The notes below the pieces were generated by a model that ran no database searches, was not told the DNA's origin, and was given only the letters and a program-made list of their open reading frames with translations. Position numbers and translations under genes: made by a program. Positions 25,491 to 39,760 of a stretch of DNA of 64,000 nucleotides are shown piece by piece. This DNA comes from Epiperipatus broadwayi (lineage: Eukaryota > Onychophora > Udeonychophora > Euonychophora > Peripatidae). Each line of letters starts with the position of its first letter. Within the stretch, counting starts at the first letter, position 1. The stretch lies in assembly GCA_028023455.1 (NCBI GenBank), contig JAQFVV010012423.1, positions 4,814,269 to 4,878,268 on the forward strand, written 5' to 3'.

Positions 25491-28400
25491 ACATATTTGT
25501 TCATTTGTTCAATTAGCAGTAAAATAATTTGTTTTGTTTTTTAATTATATATTTCTAAATGTGAAATGAGCTGACAAAATATAATGAAAAACTTGATTAA
25601 TTTAGACCTTAAGATAAACATAATTTCCAGTGAGAGAGTAAACGCATAGGAGGTCTAAGTCCTTAATATGGTATGGCTTTTTTAAATTTTTCATTAGCAA
25701 AAAAAATGTTTATACTTTTTAAATTTACATATACCATATGTAAACATTAAATAAATTAACCTTTCGCTATTTTTAAGTATTATACTTTTCTTTTAAAATA
25801 GCTATATTGTATAGTAATTTTATTCTAGATTGTAGATCCAGAATGGATTACCACTATATATATATATATCAATGTGTATTGAAATTTATCTTATAGTAAA
25901 TGAAAGAGATTTAAGAACAATTTATATTATTTCTAATATACTCCACTATTTTCTTTGTTGTATTTTTTTTTTATTTTCTCACAGTCTCTCAACACGTATT
26001 CAACTCAATCTTTTTTTGTCATTGCATCAATTTTTCAACAATTTACTATTTCTTATTACATACTTGACGTATATAATTAATTTTCAAAGATTCTACGAGC
26101 TCTTTGTATTTGGAAATGTTTATTTATTTTTTATCAGTGAGGCTGTTACTTTTATTATAAACATTTTCATATTTTTATTTCTTTTCTTTTTTGTAATTAC
26201 ATTTGTACATGAATTTTACCACTTTATATCTGTTGATGTACATACATATAAACATACACATTAGAATTTTTTTTTGATATATACAAATAAAAATTCAAAC
26301 AGTTTTTCCTTTATTTATAAATGAAATTTTTTTTAAAAACTTTAGTTCCTCAATATTTACATTTGTATATTCAGATGCTTTTTAAAATCTAAAAAGCTTT
26401 AATGTTTATTATTTAAAAACTCGTAAATGCATTTATTAAAGTTATAAATGTTTCCAAACAATGGTAAACTACCATTATGGATTGTCTTTTATCATATAAA
26501 TCTATCAGCTAAATGACCTGTACGGTCAAATATAATAATAGAATCACGGATTCTAGAGATTAAGATTTGTAATCTACGGTTAAACCTCGCCATTTCTGGT
26601 ACTCACTTTATGTGAACTCTAGAAATATTCGATTATTTTATTATTATACAAAAAAAGTTACATATATTCAAATATCTAAATTTATTGTTGATTTTGATAA
26701 ATTAATTAGATGTTATACAGAAAAAGTATTTTTTTCATTTTATAAAAAATGTATGAAACTTCTTAGTAGCCTACAAACATCATACTAAATATATTTTATA
26801 ATATATGTATATATGAAGTTAAAAAAAGTCTCATATATTTTAAAAAACTTATAAGACTTCAATTGAAATCTACCTATGCAACGTTTATTTTTAGTAAATT
26901 TATTTTTTAATATATATTAAATAAAAATCACAAATAAGTATTTGCAACAAAAGAATTTAAATATATATATATATATTTAAAAGGCAAGCTTTTTAAATCA
27001 TTATGGTAAAATAGTTATTGTGAAATTTTTGAGAGGAAAAAAACTGAATAGTAAGACATTTATTAAATAAATTATTCATCTATAAAATTTTATATTGTTA
27101 GAAGGTTCTTAAAATGAAAATAACAGAAGTTTAGATTTTAATTAAGAAACTTCTAAAAATTGTATTGAGAATTAATACAATCTTAATTTGTTTCTTGCAA
27201 TCTTATACAAGTAATTTATCAACTGTACATACTTTAACTATATGTAAATCTTAATAATTAAACATATTTATAATTAGTTTATCAGTACAAATATTTTATA
27301 TGAAAAATTAAATAAGACAGTTTCAGTTATAGTTATTTTTGCAACCTTCTTTTTTATTATTAAACTTTTTTTTAAAAAAAAAATCAAGATCACATATATT
27401 ATATGGGTAAAACCATTTTAAATTCCTCACTCCTCCTCTTTATTTTTCAAGTAGATTTAATCATCAAAATCATTTTCAGTTTCTTTAATTTGTTATTTGT
27501 CCAAACATTAAAAAAATCATTCCAGCCAGAACACAATCTTGAGTTTAGATGACCCAAACTTAGATAGTGTCCATGACTCCCTGTGAGTTATTATATTTAA
27601 GGATCATGCAATCACATTAGAAGTTTTTTTTTTAATATATTATAATCGTAAAAATTTTTATTTAAAAAAATATTATTTTATTATATTAAATTTTTGATTG
27701 ATATTTCTACAGTAAACATTTTTTAAAAAATAAATAAAAAGATAAATTAGTGTAAAACAAATTAATTGTATTACTGAAGAAATATAATGCAACAAAAAAA
27801 AAAAAAATAAATAAATCAGATAATATAATTAAAAATATATAAATTATTGTTATTTTATATATATTGCATTAAATACAAATCTATATATACAATATTTCCA
27901 TATATTGAATAAAAAATAAATCAGAAACTCATAATATATATCAACATTGTTATGATGGAATTTAGCTCAATATTAGAGTAGACTAGAGCTCCTTGTTTCA
28001 TCCTTAACAAGCGGCCATCAGTAACCATCTACTAATAAAATTTATCAAACTAAACTTTTATTGATAAATATATCATAATTCGTACGTGCAAGTTCAATTA
28101 TAATTTTTTCATATTTCAGATTTTTTGCTTCAATATATTTTAGTGCATAATATGGCAGAATTTTTCATCTTTCTTGTAGTATTGATATGTACATATAATG
28201 AATTTTAGTCACAAAAAGTTGAATTGAACATTTTTCTTTGAGGATTAAGAGAATAAGTTATAATTATTAATAGGATATAAATTGCTGTGTTTTTTGTTTA
28301 TAAGCTATATAGAAACTTATTGTAATAACTAATTATACACTTTTTATTGCATAGTTATAATAATAGTTTAGGAGATCCAGAAAGAGTTAATTGCAATATC

Positions 28401-28609
28401 CAATTAGTATGGTTTGGTTTAATCAACTTAAAACTTATTATGTCTTCTCATATTGTTCTGTCTGCCTATTAAACTTGATGATGAACTAAAATTTGTCCTG
28501 GAAATCCTGATGCAATAGCTGAGTGGCAGACCAGGAGTCCAACATCCATGCCAGCTCTGTCACTTTTGACATATAAACATTTTATGAACTCCTGAGTAAT
28601 AAAGCAATT
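25491..28609. other. AT-rich DNA, nothing firmly recognised
   Basis: This includes a (TA)n near 25856-25870. The 130-residue frame at 25872-26264 is Phe/Ile/His-rich and unsupported. A GC-richer patch at 28480-28570 (agctgagtggcagaccagga) directly precedes the ATT microsatellite and could be the 3' end of an unidentified retroposon. Confidence 0.45.
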
Positions 28610-28621
28610 TAATAATAATAA

Positions 28622-28680
<59 letters not shown>

Positions 28681-28694
28681 GATCATCATCATCA
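28610..28694. repeat. (AAT/ATT)n microsatellite
   Basis: About 70 bp of ATT repeat, preceded by aataataata and followed by gatcatcatcatc. Confidence 0.97.
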
Positions 28695-28759
28695 CTATTA
28701 TATTATTTCAAAAGGAAATTTTATTCAGACTAAAAAATTAGGTTACAATGAGTTACTTT

Positions 28760-28767
<8 letters not shown>

Positions 28768-28790
<23 letters not shown>
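28768..28790. repeat. Short (TA)n
   Basis: About 23 bp of TA dinucleotide repeat. Confidence 0.9.
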
Positions 28791-29640
28791 GTTGAAATTA
28801 GTGAACACATAGATGTCTGTACATGTTCCAAGATATATGACTACATAGATCAGTGGTGTTTTACACATAAATGGGCCAATGGATTACATTGTTTGATAGC
28901 TTTGTATTACCACATTCACATGTGTCTAGCTATTATTTATCATGATATAGGTTCAATTTCAGTTGTATTACAAAGTTATATTAATTTTGTACTTAAGATT
29001 TAAGAATTGCATTTGCATACATTATAATATTTGTTATAAATGTGTACTGATAATATTCAGAATTATCTTGGTATTGTTTTATATCTCTAGTAAATGTCTT
29101 TCTTGGCAAATTTGTGTATTCATACATTGGTTATTATGTTACTATTAGTTTCCTGGGTGGTAGATGTTGTCTTGCAGTTTTTTTTGGTTCTGCTGATATT
29201 TATTTCTAAATATTACATATGTGCTAAATTGGTTAAGTGCATTAAAATTATATTCTAGTGTGTTTCCTCTGACTATACATTTTGCTTGATCAGGTTTATT
29301 AATGGGCTTTGGTTATGGTGATTGCTTTTTGGGTATATCCAAAAAGTTGCATATCGAGGGGTGTCATCAGCATGCTGGAATTGATGTTTGTTGCACTTCA
29401 TGCAGATTATGTAATGCAGTTGGACTCTGGTAGTTGTGAGAATTGATGATTTCAGTGTGTGCTGTGATATTTGAAGTGATTGTGTGCAATATGGATATTG
29501 AAAAAAATAGGACTCAGATGATGAGGTCAGATCAAGGTGAGATGAGTGACATTTGATCACGTGAGGATGTATCTTTGGGAGAAGATAGTTGCTGGTGAGA
29601 TAGAACAGTAATAGATTTATGAGAATCATAGATTATATCA
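28791..29640. other. GC-richer island with an unrecognised 118-residue minus frame
   Basis: Composition is clearly less AT-rich than the surroundings, especially 29280-29600. A minus-strand open frame (29273-29629, 118 residues) is rich in His, Ser, Gln and Thr, with no transmembrane segment or motif I recognise. There is no evident promoter, and splice context was not resolved. It could be a fragment of an unrecognised mobile element or an exon. I do not call it a gene. Confidence 0.3.
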
Positions 29641-31662
29641 TTTAATTTTTAGGTGTCAGAGAACAGTTACTTTTATTTGCTCAATTATGTTTATTCTTTG
29701 TAAATATATGAATTGTACCTCAAATAATGTGCATTTTACAGATATTCTTGGAGTTCAAACTGGGAGACTTGTGAAAGATTAGATTAGTCAAGATTAATCT
29801 GCTGTTATTATTAATTACAAACACAAGATAATGTTTATATACTTGGTATCAGACAAAAAGTATATATTCCAGTTAAAACCAACTAGACACCTATTAACTG
29901 AATTTTACTAGATGGCTCATTGTATTGGAATGTAAACTGGCTCTCTGAAAAAATGTTTTAATGGGAAATCTTCAGCTGTCAAAAATTCTAGTCACCCAGG
30001 GCCTAGCCACTGAATATATAAATACGTTTAAATCTTAAATAAAACGTAACTAAATATATATTATATTACATATATATCGATGATGACCAGTGTTTTAAAA
30101 GTTAGTATTAAAATGTGTTACGTCTATCCTAGCAAATGTTAACTGTCACTTTTTATTTATAATAATGCTGTCAGAACTACTGACTGAAACTGATAATCTA
30201 TAAACAAACTGAATTAAATGATGCATGAAATGATAGCGGCTTTCCATATCTTTCATAATATAAAATAAGATATGTTTAAAAAAAAAAAGATATGAAGTGG
30301 GTGTGTTGATAGATTTGCCAAAAACATAGTGACAGATTTATTTTTTTATATATATCAGCTTTTTTTTTAATTTTAAAGTTAATTATAACTTTATAATCAG
30401 ATAATCTCCCACCCCATTTTAAAAATATAACGAGCAATAAATTTTATAACAATAATTATTTTAAATCTAAAAGTGTATTATTTTAATACAAATAAAAATA
30501 CTATTCAATAATACTATTTTTTATATAAATATAAAAAATGCGCTTATACGGAACTATAGAGAAGCTTGTTATTTCTATAAATTAAATAGTAATTATATAG
30601 TAATAAGAAACATTTTAATCATGTAAGATACTTTACTATTTGAAGATAAAGTTTTTCAATCTAAAAACTTCGATTATATAAAAAAGACAAACTATCGTTA
30701 GTGATAATCAAATGTTATCCCTTAGTTATAGTATTTTATGGATTAATTATTTCAACATGTCTTCTAGCACTAAATGTATGTAGTTATGTAAACTGAGAGT
30801 CAATATCATGAATTTCTATAGGATGTGGAGTTTAATAGTGATAAAATATAAATTTTATTTTCGCAGAGCTTCATCAGCCTCAATCTCTTCATTTCTTTAA
30901 GGTATCAATTCCAGGCATATGTTCTAAAATAAATATAACAATATTTAAAACCAAAAAAATTCAGAAAGTAGCAGGTTTGAATTTTATAAGTTTCTATGCT
31001 TCCTAATTTAAGGAACTGTGCAAAATATAGACCATGAAAATAATTTGAAATGGTCTGTATTATTATATCATGTATTAATTTCAAACTTTTAATTATAAAA
31101 AAATAGAAATAAAGACAACTAATAATGTTAACGTCATTTATTAGTAAAAATATCTATTTAAATTTTTTTATCAATTCTGTATTATTAAATGTTTATAATT
31201 TTAAATTAAATTTAAAAACTTTTTTTTTCCTAAATATCAATTATTATTTTTTTTAAATACAGTAAAAAAAAAATTCACCTATTAGTAAGCCAACAATAAT
31301 TGAAAATACTGAACAGGTCTTTTAGATAACGAAAATATGGGTGCTAATCAATATTTATTAGAATTTTTTTTTTTTAGCTATTTTCATAAATATTAAACAA
31401 TTAAATTTTTTAACACTGAACTAAAAAAATTAACTATTTGTAAGGCAAGAACATTTAAAATTACAGCACATGACTCTTAATAGAAGATATAATCGTGGTT
31501 TGATAATGATAAATGTAATCCATCATGTAGAATCAACTGAATATCTGTGACGATTCAAATAGTGTACTTTTCAAATTGAAAGAAACTCTTTTTTATTGTA
31601 ATAACTAAAAACTTATTATTTGCATACTTATGCCCTAAAAGTTGTGGATTATGGCAATTTAA
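29641..31662. other. AT-rich DNA, nothing recognised
   Basis: No feature supported on either strand. Confidence 0.5.
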
Positions 31663-32097
31663 AGCAGTGGTGCACAAAGTTTTTATACCTTCAAACTTCT
31701 TCTCTGGACAAAAATTTGATGCAATTCATCACTTGTTTTAATTATGCAGAAATTATAAATACAAGTACATAAGAATATTCATAATAAAACAATAGTAGTT
31801 TTAATTAGAATACAAATACAAATTTATATTTTCTCATATTTTAATGTTAAATACATGCTATTTGAAATGAAATTTTTGAAACAAATTGTATATTTTCAAA
31901 AAAAAATGATGATACATGTAAAAACAATTTATTTTCATGTGATTTTGAAATATTTTTTATAAATTAAATTATTTCAAAAAAAATCTTGTAAAATCATCAA
32001 AATCTTAAGACAATTTCTTAAAAATTTCAGGAGCCCCAACAACTTTTACATGACTTCCTGAGGGGTCACAACTTATAGATTATATGCCATTGGTTTA
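31663..32097. mobile_element. Possible hAT-type MITE
   Basis: The left edge gcagtggtgcacaaagtttt resembles the CAGTGGTnCnCAAA ends of hAT MITEs. The right edge, aggggtcacaacttatagat then gccattggtttac, reads in reverse like a decayed partner (ccaatggca...gttgtgacccc). The ~435-bp interior is AT-rich and noncoding. The ends are too worn to define a target duplication. Confidence 0.35.
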
Positions 32098-33000
32098 CAG
32101 TCTTTATTCATTAAGATTAGGGCTCTAAATATTAAGATTTTAAAAGATTTTTTTATTACATATGATGTTAAATGTGTAACTTATATTAGAGAATCTATAA
32201 TTATCATTCTATTACTATCTTAACTTTTATACATGTTTTAACTCAAATTATTAGCTATGCTTGGGTTATGATAATTATATATTCAAATATATTGGTTTTG
32301 CTTTATTATTTTTCCGTGGGTGCAAGAAGTTCAGAGTTTCACTTTACCACTATTGAACACTCATTTTCTGAGTTAAATGATTATCTATAATGCATATCAC
32401 ATTATTATTAAAAAGTAATAATAACATACACCAGATTTATTTAAATTACTATCTCATTATATATATAAAATAAGCTACTGTAATTTAACTTTTAAAATCT
32501 TTTTTTTTTCTTTATTTTCAAACATTTTTAAAATTCTTTTTAATAATTATTTACTAACATTTTTTTTTAAACTTTTCTCTATTTTTTAAATTACTTTCTA
32601 AGATATTTTTTTATATTTTTTTCTAGCAATGTTAATATATATTTAAATTCTTTTTTTTTTTTTTTAATTTAAATTTTTTTTAAAAAAATCCATTTTCAGT
32701 ATTTGCTTTTTCATCACTATCTAACCACTTAATGTTTTTATTTTTATTTAAATTATATCCCAAAAGATTGTAATCTTTTATTCCTTTTATTTATAATTAA
32801 CTCTTATTAATTACATTCTGATCATTTTTTATTAATAAATTTAATAAACTTTAAAATCGTCTCTCTCTATATTAAAAAAACATTAATAAAAATATTAAAG
32901 AAAGCAAACAAAAGTTTTATTTATCAATATAAATGCAACAAATTTCCTGCACATTGATTGCAAATAAAATTTAAATGTATTATAAGAATAGATAATATAT
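32098..33000. other. AT-rich DNA, nothing recognised
   Basis: Homopolymer-rich, no supported feature. Confidence 0.5.
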
Positions 33001-33103
33001 AGAATGTTAGAATATATATATATATATATATTAAAGATTATATATAGAATAGATATATATATAGAATGTTAGAATATATATATATATATATATTAAAGAT
33101 TAT
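33001..33103 (+). repeat. Two-copy tandem duplication, period 62 bp
   Basis: agaatgttagaatatatata with its following (TA)n and ttaaagatta occurs at 33001 and again at 33063, nearly identical. Confidence 0.9.
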
Positions 33104-33149
33104 GATAAAATAATGATTAGTGATAAAATGGGACATGTTAGATATTAAT

Positions 33150-33770
33150 AAAATATAAGACGAAAAAGAGTGAGTTGATGAAAAAAGAATAAACAGCTTA
33201 TTTTGCTGCATAGCAGTAAAACCACATTATATTTGGTTAAAAACATAAGATCTCTATAAATCGTGTTTTAGAAAATATTAGATTATTTGGTAATAGAGTA
33301 AAAGTAATTCAAAAACCATTGGAAATTATTAGTTGTTGTTTTTTTTTTTTTTTGCTAATTAATTATGAAATGAAGAGATAATGGGATGTTGTGATAAAAT
33401 ACAGTCTTAATAGAAGTTAAGAATGGTGGGATAAAATAGAAAAAAAAGAATAGTATGCAAAATTATCAATTGGGAATAAAAAATAAAAGACTGAAAAATT
33501 ATATGATAAGTCCTCCAGGTAATAGAATTCAATTGAATTATGTATTGGGTCACATTAGGTTTAGAATAATATTAAAAGTGCATATGCAGATTTTAGAGCT
33601 GATGAATAGAATTGCAATAAAATGTTTTAAAAAAATTAACATTATTTTTTAAAAAAATGAATAAAGTATAAAATAAACTTTCATAAAATAAAAGATCTAC
33701 TTTTTTTTTTAATTTTAGAATGATGATAGTAATAGTAGTAATACTAGTAATCGTAGTTGATGAGATGATG
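33150..33770 (+). mobile_element. RTE-type retrotransposon fragment (endonuclease part)
   Basis: The plus frame at 33455-33652 contains GNRIQLNYVLGHIRFRI, which follows the GxxxNQIDYILxxxRxRN pattern of the C-terminal half of the AP-endonuclease in RTE-like elements. The expected SDH motif falls where LMNRIAIK is read, so it is lost. Upstream, degraded frames (DEKRINSLFC) fit the ERGERLxxFC block. At 33720-33770 a TGA/TAG-rich run resembles an RTE tail, suggesting that the RT section has been deleted between endonuclease and tail. Inactive. Confidence 0.5.
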
Positions 33771-34308
33771 ATATAAATTCAAATAAAAAATTAAAGTTAA
33801 TAAAAATACTTTTAAATAAAATGTAAAATACATAATAATAATATCAAGGGGAAACAAAACAAATATTTTTATATTTAAAAGAATGAGTCTAACGTTTAGT
33901 ACTAAATTGACACCTCCTTTCTAATATTGTTAAAACAAGAGGAAGGGGGAGTAGATAAAAGAATTACAAAGAAAAATCTTGTTAAATTAATAATAGAACA
34001 AAATAATTATGGTATAAAAATATGGATAAATCAATAATTAAAAAAGATATTATATAAATAAAAAAAAGGTGATGTATTAAAAACTAAAAAATCAGTATAA
34101 TTTTTTTGTAGAATCAAGATTACTATTTCTTTAACCCTTAACTGCTAAATCAGTAGTTTTATGTTTATTAGAGCTGTTTTGAAAGCAATTTGAATAAGAA
34201 TAAATATCAAAAAGTAAGATGTACTGTATTAATATCATTGCAAATAATTTATTTATAAATACAGCAATAATATATTTTTTTTAAAAATCTTAATAATGGA
34301 CCAACCAA
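33771..34308. other. AT-rich DNA, nothing firmly recognised
   Basis: A sequence ttaacccttaactgc at about 34134-34148 resembles the end of some TTAA-inserting elements, but no partner was found. Confidence 0.45.
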
Positions 34309-34795
34309 GTCAGAATATGCATATAAGAATTATGCACAAATCAGAATTTATAGAGTTAATTTAATAAAGTTGTAAATAAAGCCCATATTCTCACATCTGG
34401 TCTACTTTTATCTAACCTTCATGTTGTTATAGAACAGAGAAATCAAACTCGATATCAAAAGTGTCAAAACATCATATTAGTGATGATCTTTTTAAAGCAT
34501 TAGTTAAACCAGCATAAAGCAAAATTTAAATTTAAATAATTTAAATAAGCACATAAATAAACAGTATCTATTAAACATGTACCAATGAAATTATGTACTA
34601 TTATTTACAAAGCAATTAAGTCTAATCTGAATACCATAATAATAATTCACAAATCAAACCTTTACAATCATTTTGAATAAACTTATAAATAAAGCCCACA
34701 TCTTTTATATCAATGCCAGTTTATTAATTAGACAAAGTTTTATTATATGTTTTTAATTAGACAAAGTTATTATTATCCAACCACTAAATTGTTGT
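34309..34795 (+). repeat. Pair of diverged ~140-165-bp direct repeats
   Basis: About 34309-34440 and 34629-34795 share cacaaatcaga/aattcacaaatcaaa, a taaataaagcccata/cat-t block, and a tta(tc)ctaacc...ttgttgt / atccaacc...ttgttgt ending. The second copy abuts the tetranucleotide microsatellite, as the 205-bp repeat at 5.3 kb does. Confidence 0.6.
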
Positions 34796-34796
34796 A

Positions 34797-35308
<512 letters not shown>

Positions 35309-38195
35309 CAAATATTGACTTTTGAGTTTATTTTAATAGCTTCTGAATTTACCTTTGCATTAGCAACTTACATTAAAAAATGCAATCATTTTTTGTTAAA
35401 TCTGTTAAAAGATTACAGGCTTAACATACATTTTTGGTTAGTCAAAATATAATCCAAGTGTGCTCTGCATTAAGTTGAAAGTGTTTATGTCAAATTCTAA
35501 TATGGATTTATTTTTTTAATAAATATTTACAATTCTATGTAGTTTTTCATTTGTGTCTGCATAACAAAATTTATCTAATACTTTCATCTTTCAATTTTTT
35601 TTCAGTTTTATTATTCGGCCTTATAACATGTTTAAAAAAACGTTATCTAATCTGAACAAAAGCATTCTGTACTGCTTGAAGTTTTTCTAAATCGTCATCA
35701 CAGTAAAAACTTGTTGAAAAATAAATCTGAATTATCTGCATTTAGTAATCAATTAAATTGAATAATTAATTATTCTTGCTTTGACTGATGCACTAAATTT
35801 TTATTATGCTGTATTCATTTTTTATTTAAAATAAATACCATTTGCATTTTTAAACTTGTCTTTTTCTTTTTTTAACTTCATATAGTTTGGCAATGCTTCA
35901 TTTAATATTAAATAGTTCTTCCAATCCTGTATTGAAAATGGTTTACAATTATAAGTAGCAATAATAAAAGGTTATCAGCAAAAATAACCTGCGAATGTCT
36001 ACTACCAGCTGCTGCCTTGACTGGTGACTTATAACTTGTGAGATATGCAAGTAGTAACTCTACTTACTTGTTATAATTGTAAATATAAAAGAAGAATCCG
36101 AAATTTCACATGTCCTTAAAAAAATCCCAAGGATATTTCCATTAAAAATTATTCAGGCATCTGAAAAGGAAGATAACAGTATTTTCTTGATTTTAAATTA
36201 ATATAACGTGAAATTTTTTGATTTAAAATATATTATACAAAGTTAAACCATGTCAATTATAGATCAGATAGTTTCAAGCTCTATCTAAATTAACCCAACT
36301 GTAGTAGGTCTATTTATAATACAAATTTATATTTAGTTAAAAGATATCTATATAATAGTTAAGTGTTTAAAAAATGTATTATGTTTTATGAATAAACTTT
36401 TTTGCTTTATTTTGTGAAAATATAAATAAATCGTTTTATGAAAATATGTTATTGGATCAAGGGGGAGAAAGGGGAGAAAGAGAGCAAACTGATGGTATTA
36501 AGGAAGAGAGACGAAAATAATAATCATATGTAAACTGATTTATTAATTAAAATGTTTTGGCAGTTTGATTCCCTAATTATATAAACATATTAATTTTCTA
36601 AAATAACATAATATAAAGTTACTTAAATAATTTTAAGTTTTTAAATGTCTTACTAATGTAAACAAACTTATACTAATCTTTCGATTTAAAACTGTCCAAT
36701 TTTTTTCAAAACAAATTATATACATTATTGTAAATGTGTTCATATATATTATAATTTTAAAATAAAAAGAGATTCGATCCAAAATATTTTATATCCGCTA
36801 CATTCAGTATCAGATTATACGAACTTATTCGTTCACTTTGTTTTTATTTATTCATACATAAATATGCGTGAACATGTATTTTTTTTAAGCAATAGCATAT
36901 TTTGACTAAATAACAAATCCTGATAATCATTAGGAGAAATTTATTTGCTATTTATTTAAAAACTTTTTAAAGTATTCCACATGAGAAGGCTATTTTCTTT
37001 TTAATTGTTTGTATTTTGTTTAATTTCATTTGAAAAATTCTCTTGATTATAAGATGAAACCATGATTGCGAGAGAATTTTAGTAAAATTTTGTTTTTGTC
37101 ATGGTGGAAGGAGAACTAAATAATTGTTTTTATTGCTTGGTTGTGACAACAGTAATTTCGAGGCTTTCCTTAGAAAACAAAATGACAGCAAGTGCATTCT
37201 AAATTGATAGCCAGTTGGTACGTATGCTTAATTTATTTACTGATAAATTTAAACAAGAGAGTAAATTCGACCGATTCGTTATATATATGTATAAAATAAA
37301 TTGTGTAGAATCACCATCTGATATTTTAAGATACTCTTAAAGTTTGAATTTTTTTAAATTTATCTGTTTGGATTATAAATATTAACTTGTATCGCAGCTA
37401 ATGAATGCATAAGATACATGGATACACTTTAGCCTTTTATTATTCAAGGACAGTATTTGTTTTTCTCTAAATATTCCGGAGAATAATTGTTGTGCTAATT
37501 AATAATATATAGTTGTATGGAATATTTTCTGTGTGTGTATTTTCTTTAAAATATTTACAGTAATAATTACATTATTTATTGACACGTATAACATTCTAAC
37601 ACCCATCAAATATAAAGTATTTGACAGATTGTTTATATCATGTTAAAATGACAATTAAAAACTCTAAAGTGTTAGCTATTTTTCTGAATATAATAATAAT
37701 ATAGTTTTTACTCTTTTGAAAAGTAATTACATACGCTTTGCTCTCAGTCAATTAAAATCTCAAATCTAATTAAGCAGTAAAAAGATATGCATCACTTTTA
37801 TAAACTGATTGTTGTGTACAATTTTTCGATTTTATTTTTGTATCAAAAGTGAAATAAAAAATTAAGTAATAAAAGTTTGCTGTAAAACGAATGCCTTTTC
37901 GACAGCTTCTTTTAAGAGGCATTGAAAAAAAAGGTATTACTCTTTTATCCTCTTTATTTTATTATTTTAAGAAAAATTACTTATCTATTTAGTGACAAAT
38001 ATTGAATGATTATCTAGATTGAATATGACCTGTCTATCTAAAAAAATGATTAAAATATAAAAAAATAATTCCAATTACTCTGATAGATTCATATTAGATT
38101 AAGTGCATAATAAGCATATGCACTATTATTGTAGCAGATAAACCATCAACAGACCATTTTTTTTAAAATTAAAAGAATACAGAAATGCATAGATG
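35309..38195. other. AT-rich DNA, nothing firmly recognised
   Basis: A purine tract lies at about 36458-36525 (gggggagaaaggggagaaag). A GC-richer patch at 35980-36070 has no recognisable coding content. No gene is supported. Confidence 0.45.
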
Positions 38196-38275
38196 TAATG
38201 TCCTTTTCTGTTCTGGGCCTTCAGAAAAGTTTAGCCCAGCAATGGATTATTTGTTGAAAAGGCTGTTTTAATTTT
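38196..38275 (+). mobile_element. Possible RTE 3' tail (fragment)
   Basis: The sequence gcccagcaatggattattt followed by aaaaggctg resembles the terminal gcccagcagtggac...aggctgatgatg-type tail of RTE elements. It is the plus-strand counterpart of the tail at 9.36 kb. It is short, and the call is by resemblance. Confidence 0.4.
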
Positions 38276-38714
38276 TTTTTTTTTACTGTTTATGATTTTA
38301 AATTAATACAGTATATGATTGAACTAAAATTAATGTTGTATTCATTCTTCTCTCTCCCAAAATTTAATTCAAATAAAAGAGTAAATTGCGTATAATAATT
38401 TATCAAAAGGTACTGATTTTTCTTATCTTCGTAACACAATTTAAAATAATAAAATTATAAAATGATATTAAAAATAAAAAACTACTCACATTAACATTAT
38501 TTTAAAGTCTACATAGCAAACTTTTCCATCACTAAAACTTATTTTAATTTGTCTTTGTTAAACAGAATAAATCTCAATTGTTAAGAAATTTCCCCAATCA
38601 AAATACTGTACTTATGTAAAAAAAAAAAAAACTTTTGTTAGATGTAGAATTAAAACCTTTAGTTGTTTTTTTTTTATTTAAATATGATTAGTTACTTATT
38701 TTAATAATCTATTT

Positions 38715-38850
38715 GAATTCAACAATCGCTCTGCCTGATTTGGCTCAGAAGTAGGCTCTGAAGTTTAAAGTCCACAGATCGCAACCTAGTACTGTTATTT
38801 CCAATGACCGAATGTTTTATGAACTGTCCAACAATAAGCCATTCGATTTT
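38715..38850 (+). repeat. Dispersed repeat, copy 1 (SINE-like)
   Basis: It shares an ordered set of blocks with 46955-47125: (t)taaagtcca-cagatcgca / taaagatccatagatcata, then tttatgaactgtccaacaat / tttatgatcttttgagcaac, then aagccattcgatt / aaaccattcgatt. It is GC-richer than its flanks and noncoding. It is probably an old SINE or the tail of another retroposon. Confidence 0.55.
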
Positions 38851-39399
38851 TTAATTAAATAATTGATTTAACTTTATAAATTAAAATGTGCATAATTTCA
38901 AAAAAATATTTTGCCTTTTATAAAAACTATCGCAGTCAAAACTTATGAAATCTTAGGGCAATTTAGGTAGATTAAACGATGAAGTATATTAATATATTAT
39001 ATAGAATTGTTCATCAACATCATTTTTAACCCTTATTAATCTACTACAAGGTAAAGAATTTTTAAGTTAATATAGTTTCTCAAATTTCTAGCATCTTTTT
39101 CACACAACAGACCTGCAAACTTTCATATTTTATCCATCTATTTCAGATGTGATCTTTTCTAGGTATTTTATAATCTCTTGGAATTCAAGTTAAAATGATA
39201 ACTGTCCCATATATTATCATCTTTTCAAAAATATGTTGAGCTCAACTCTATTTCAGTTTTTTTTTACTTTTTTTCAATGATTGCAGAGATACTTGTTTGT
39301 TCCCTAATCCATGTATTTTGCTTCAATCTCTTCTTGTTATATTTTTCTATATTTCAGTCACTAATTTAAAATCTCTGTATTAAATTTTTTTATTTTTAA

Positions 39400-39760
39400 T
39401 CACATAAGTGTGCATTTTCAATATTATTTCTACCAAGAGCACTCCATCAAAATTTAATTCTGTGATTAATTTCATCCATTTATGTTTTCATCTGTATTAA
39501 TAATCAGACCAAGATATATGTAGTTGTTAACTTCCTCAAATTTATTATTATCAAACTGTACTTTATTCTGAGAAAATTCATTGAACATTAATTTAGTATT
39601 TTTAGCATTTACTGCAAATTCTACTTTCTTTGATCTCCTTGTTCTTGTAATGCTTCTTGAAGCTCTGAATCAATGTTTGTGAAAAGAGCCAGATCATTTT
39701 CCAAACATAGATCATTTTTATGTTTTCCATCTATTTTAATTTTTTAGTCTTTTATTTTCA
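39400..39760 (-). pseudogene. RTE reverse transcriptase remnant (palm to thumb)
   Basis: The minus strand reads LCLENDLALFTNIDSELQEA at about 39660-39720, which follows the RFADDIALF...ELQEML motif C block. The first catalytic Asp is replaced (EN-D instead of ADD). It continues with KLMFNE and NNYIYLG at 39500-39600, the thumb motifs, then EINHRIKF-WSA. The match to the standard RTE block order is clear despite stops. The more N-terminal RT motifs (39760-40860) are too degraded to read. Confidence 0.7.

Noticed and set aside
25872-26264. 130-residue Phe/Ile-rich frame
   Set aside because: Hydrophobic only because of T-rich DNA; no conserved motif, promoter or splice pattern.
34134-34148. ttaacccttaactgc as a possible TTAA-element end
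   Set aside because: No inverted partner with flanking TTAA was found nearby.
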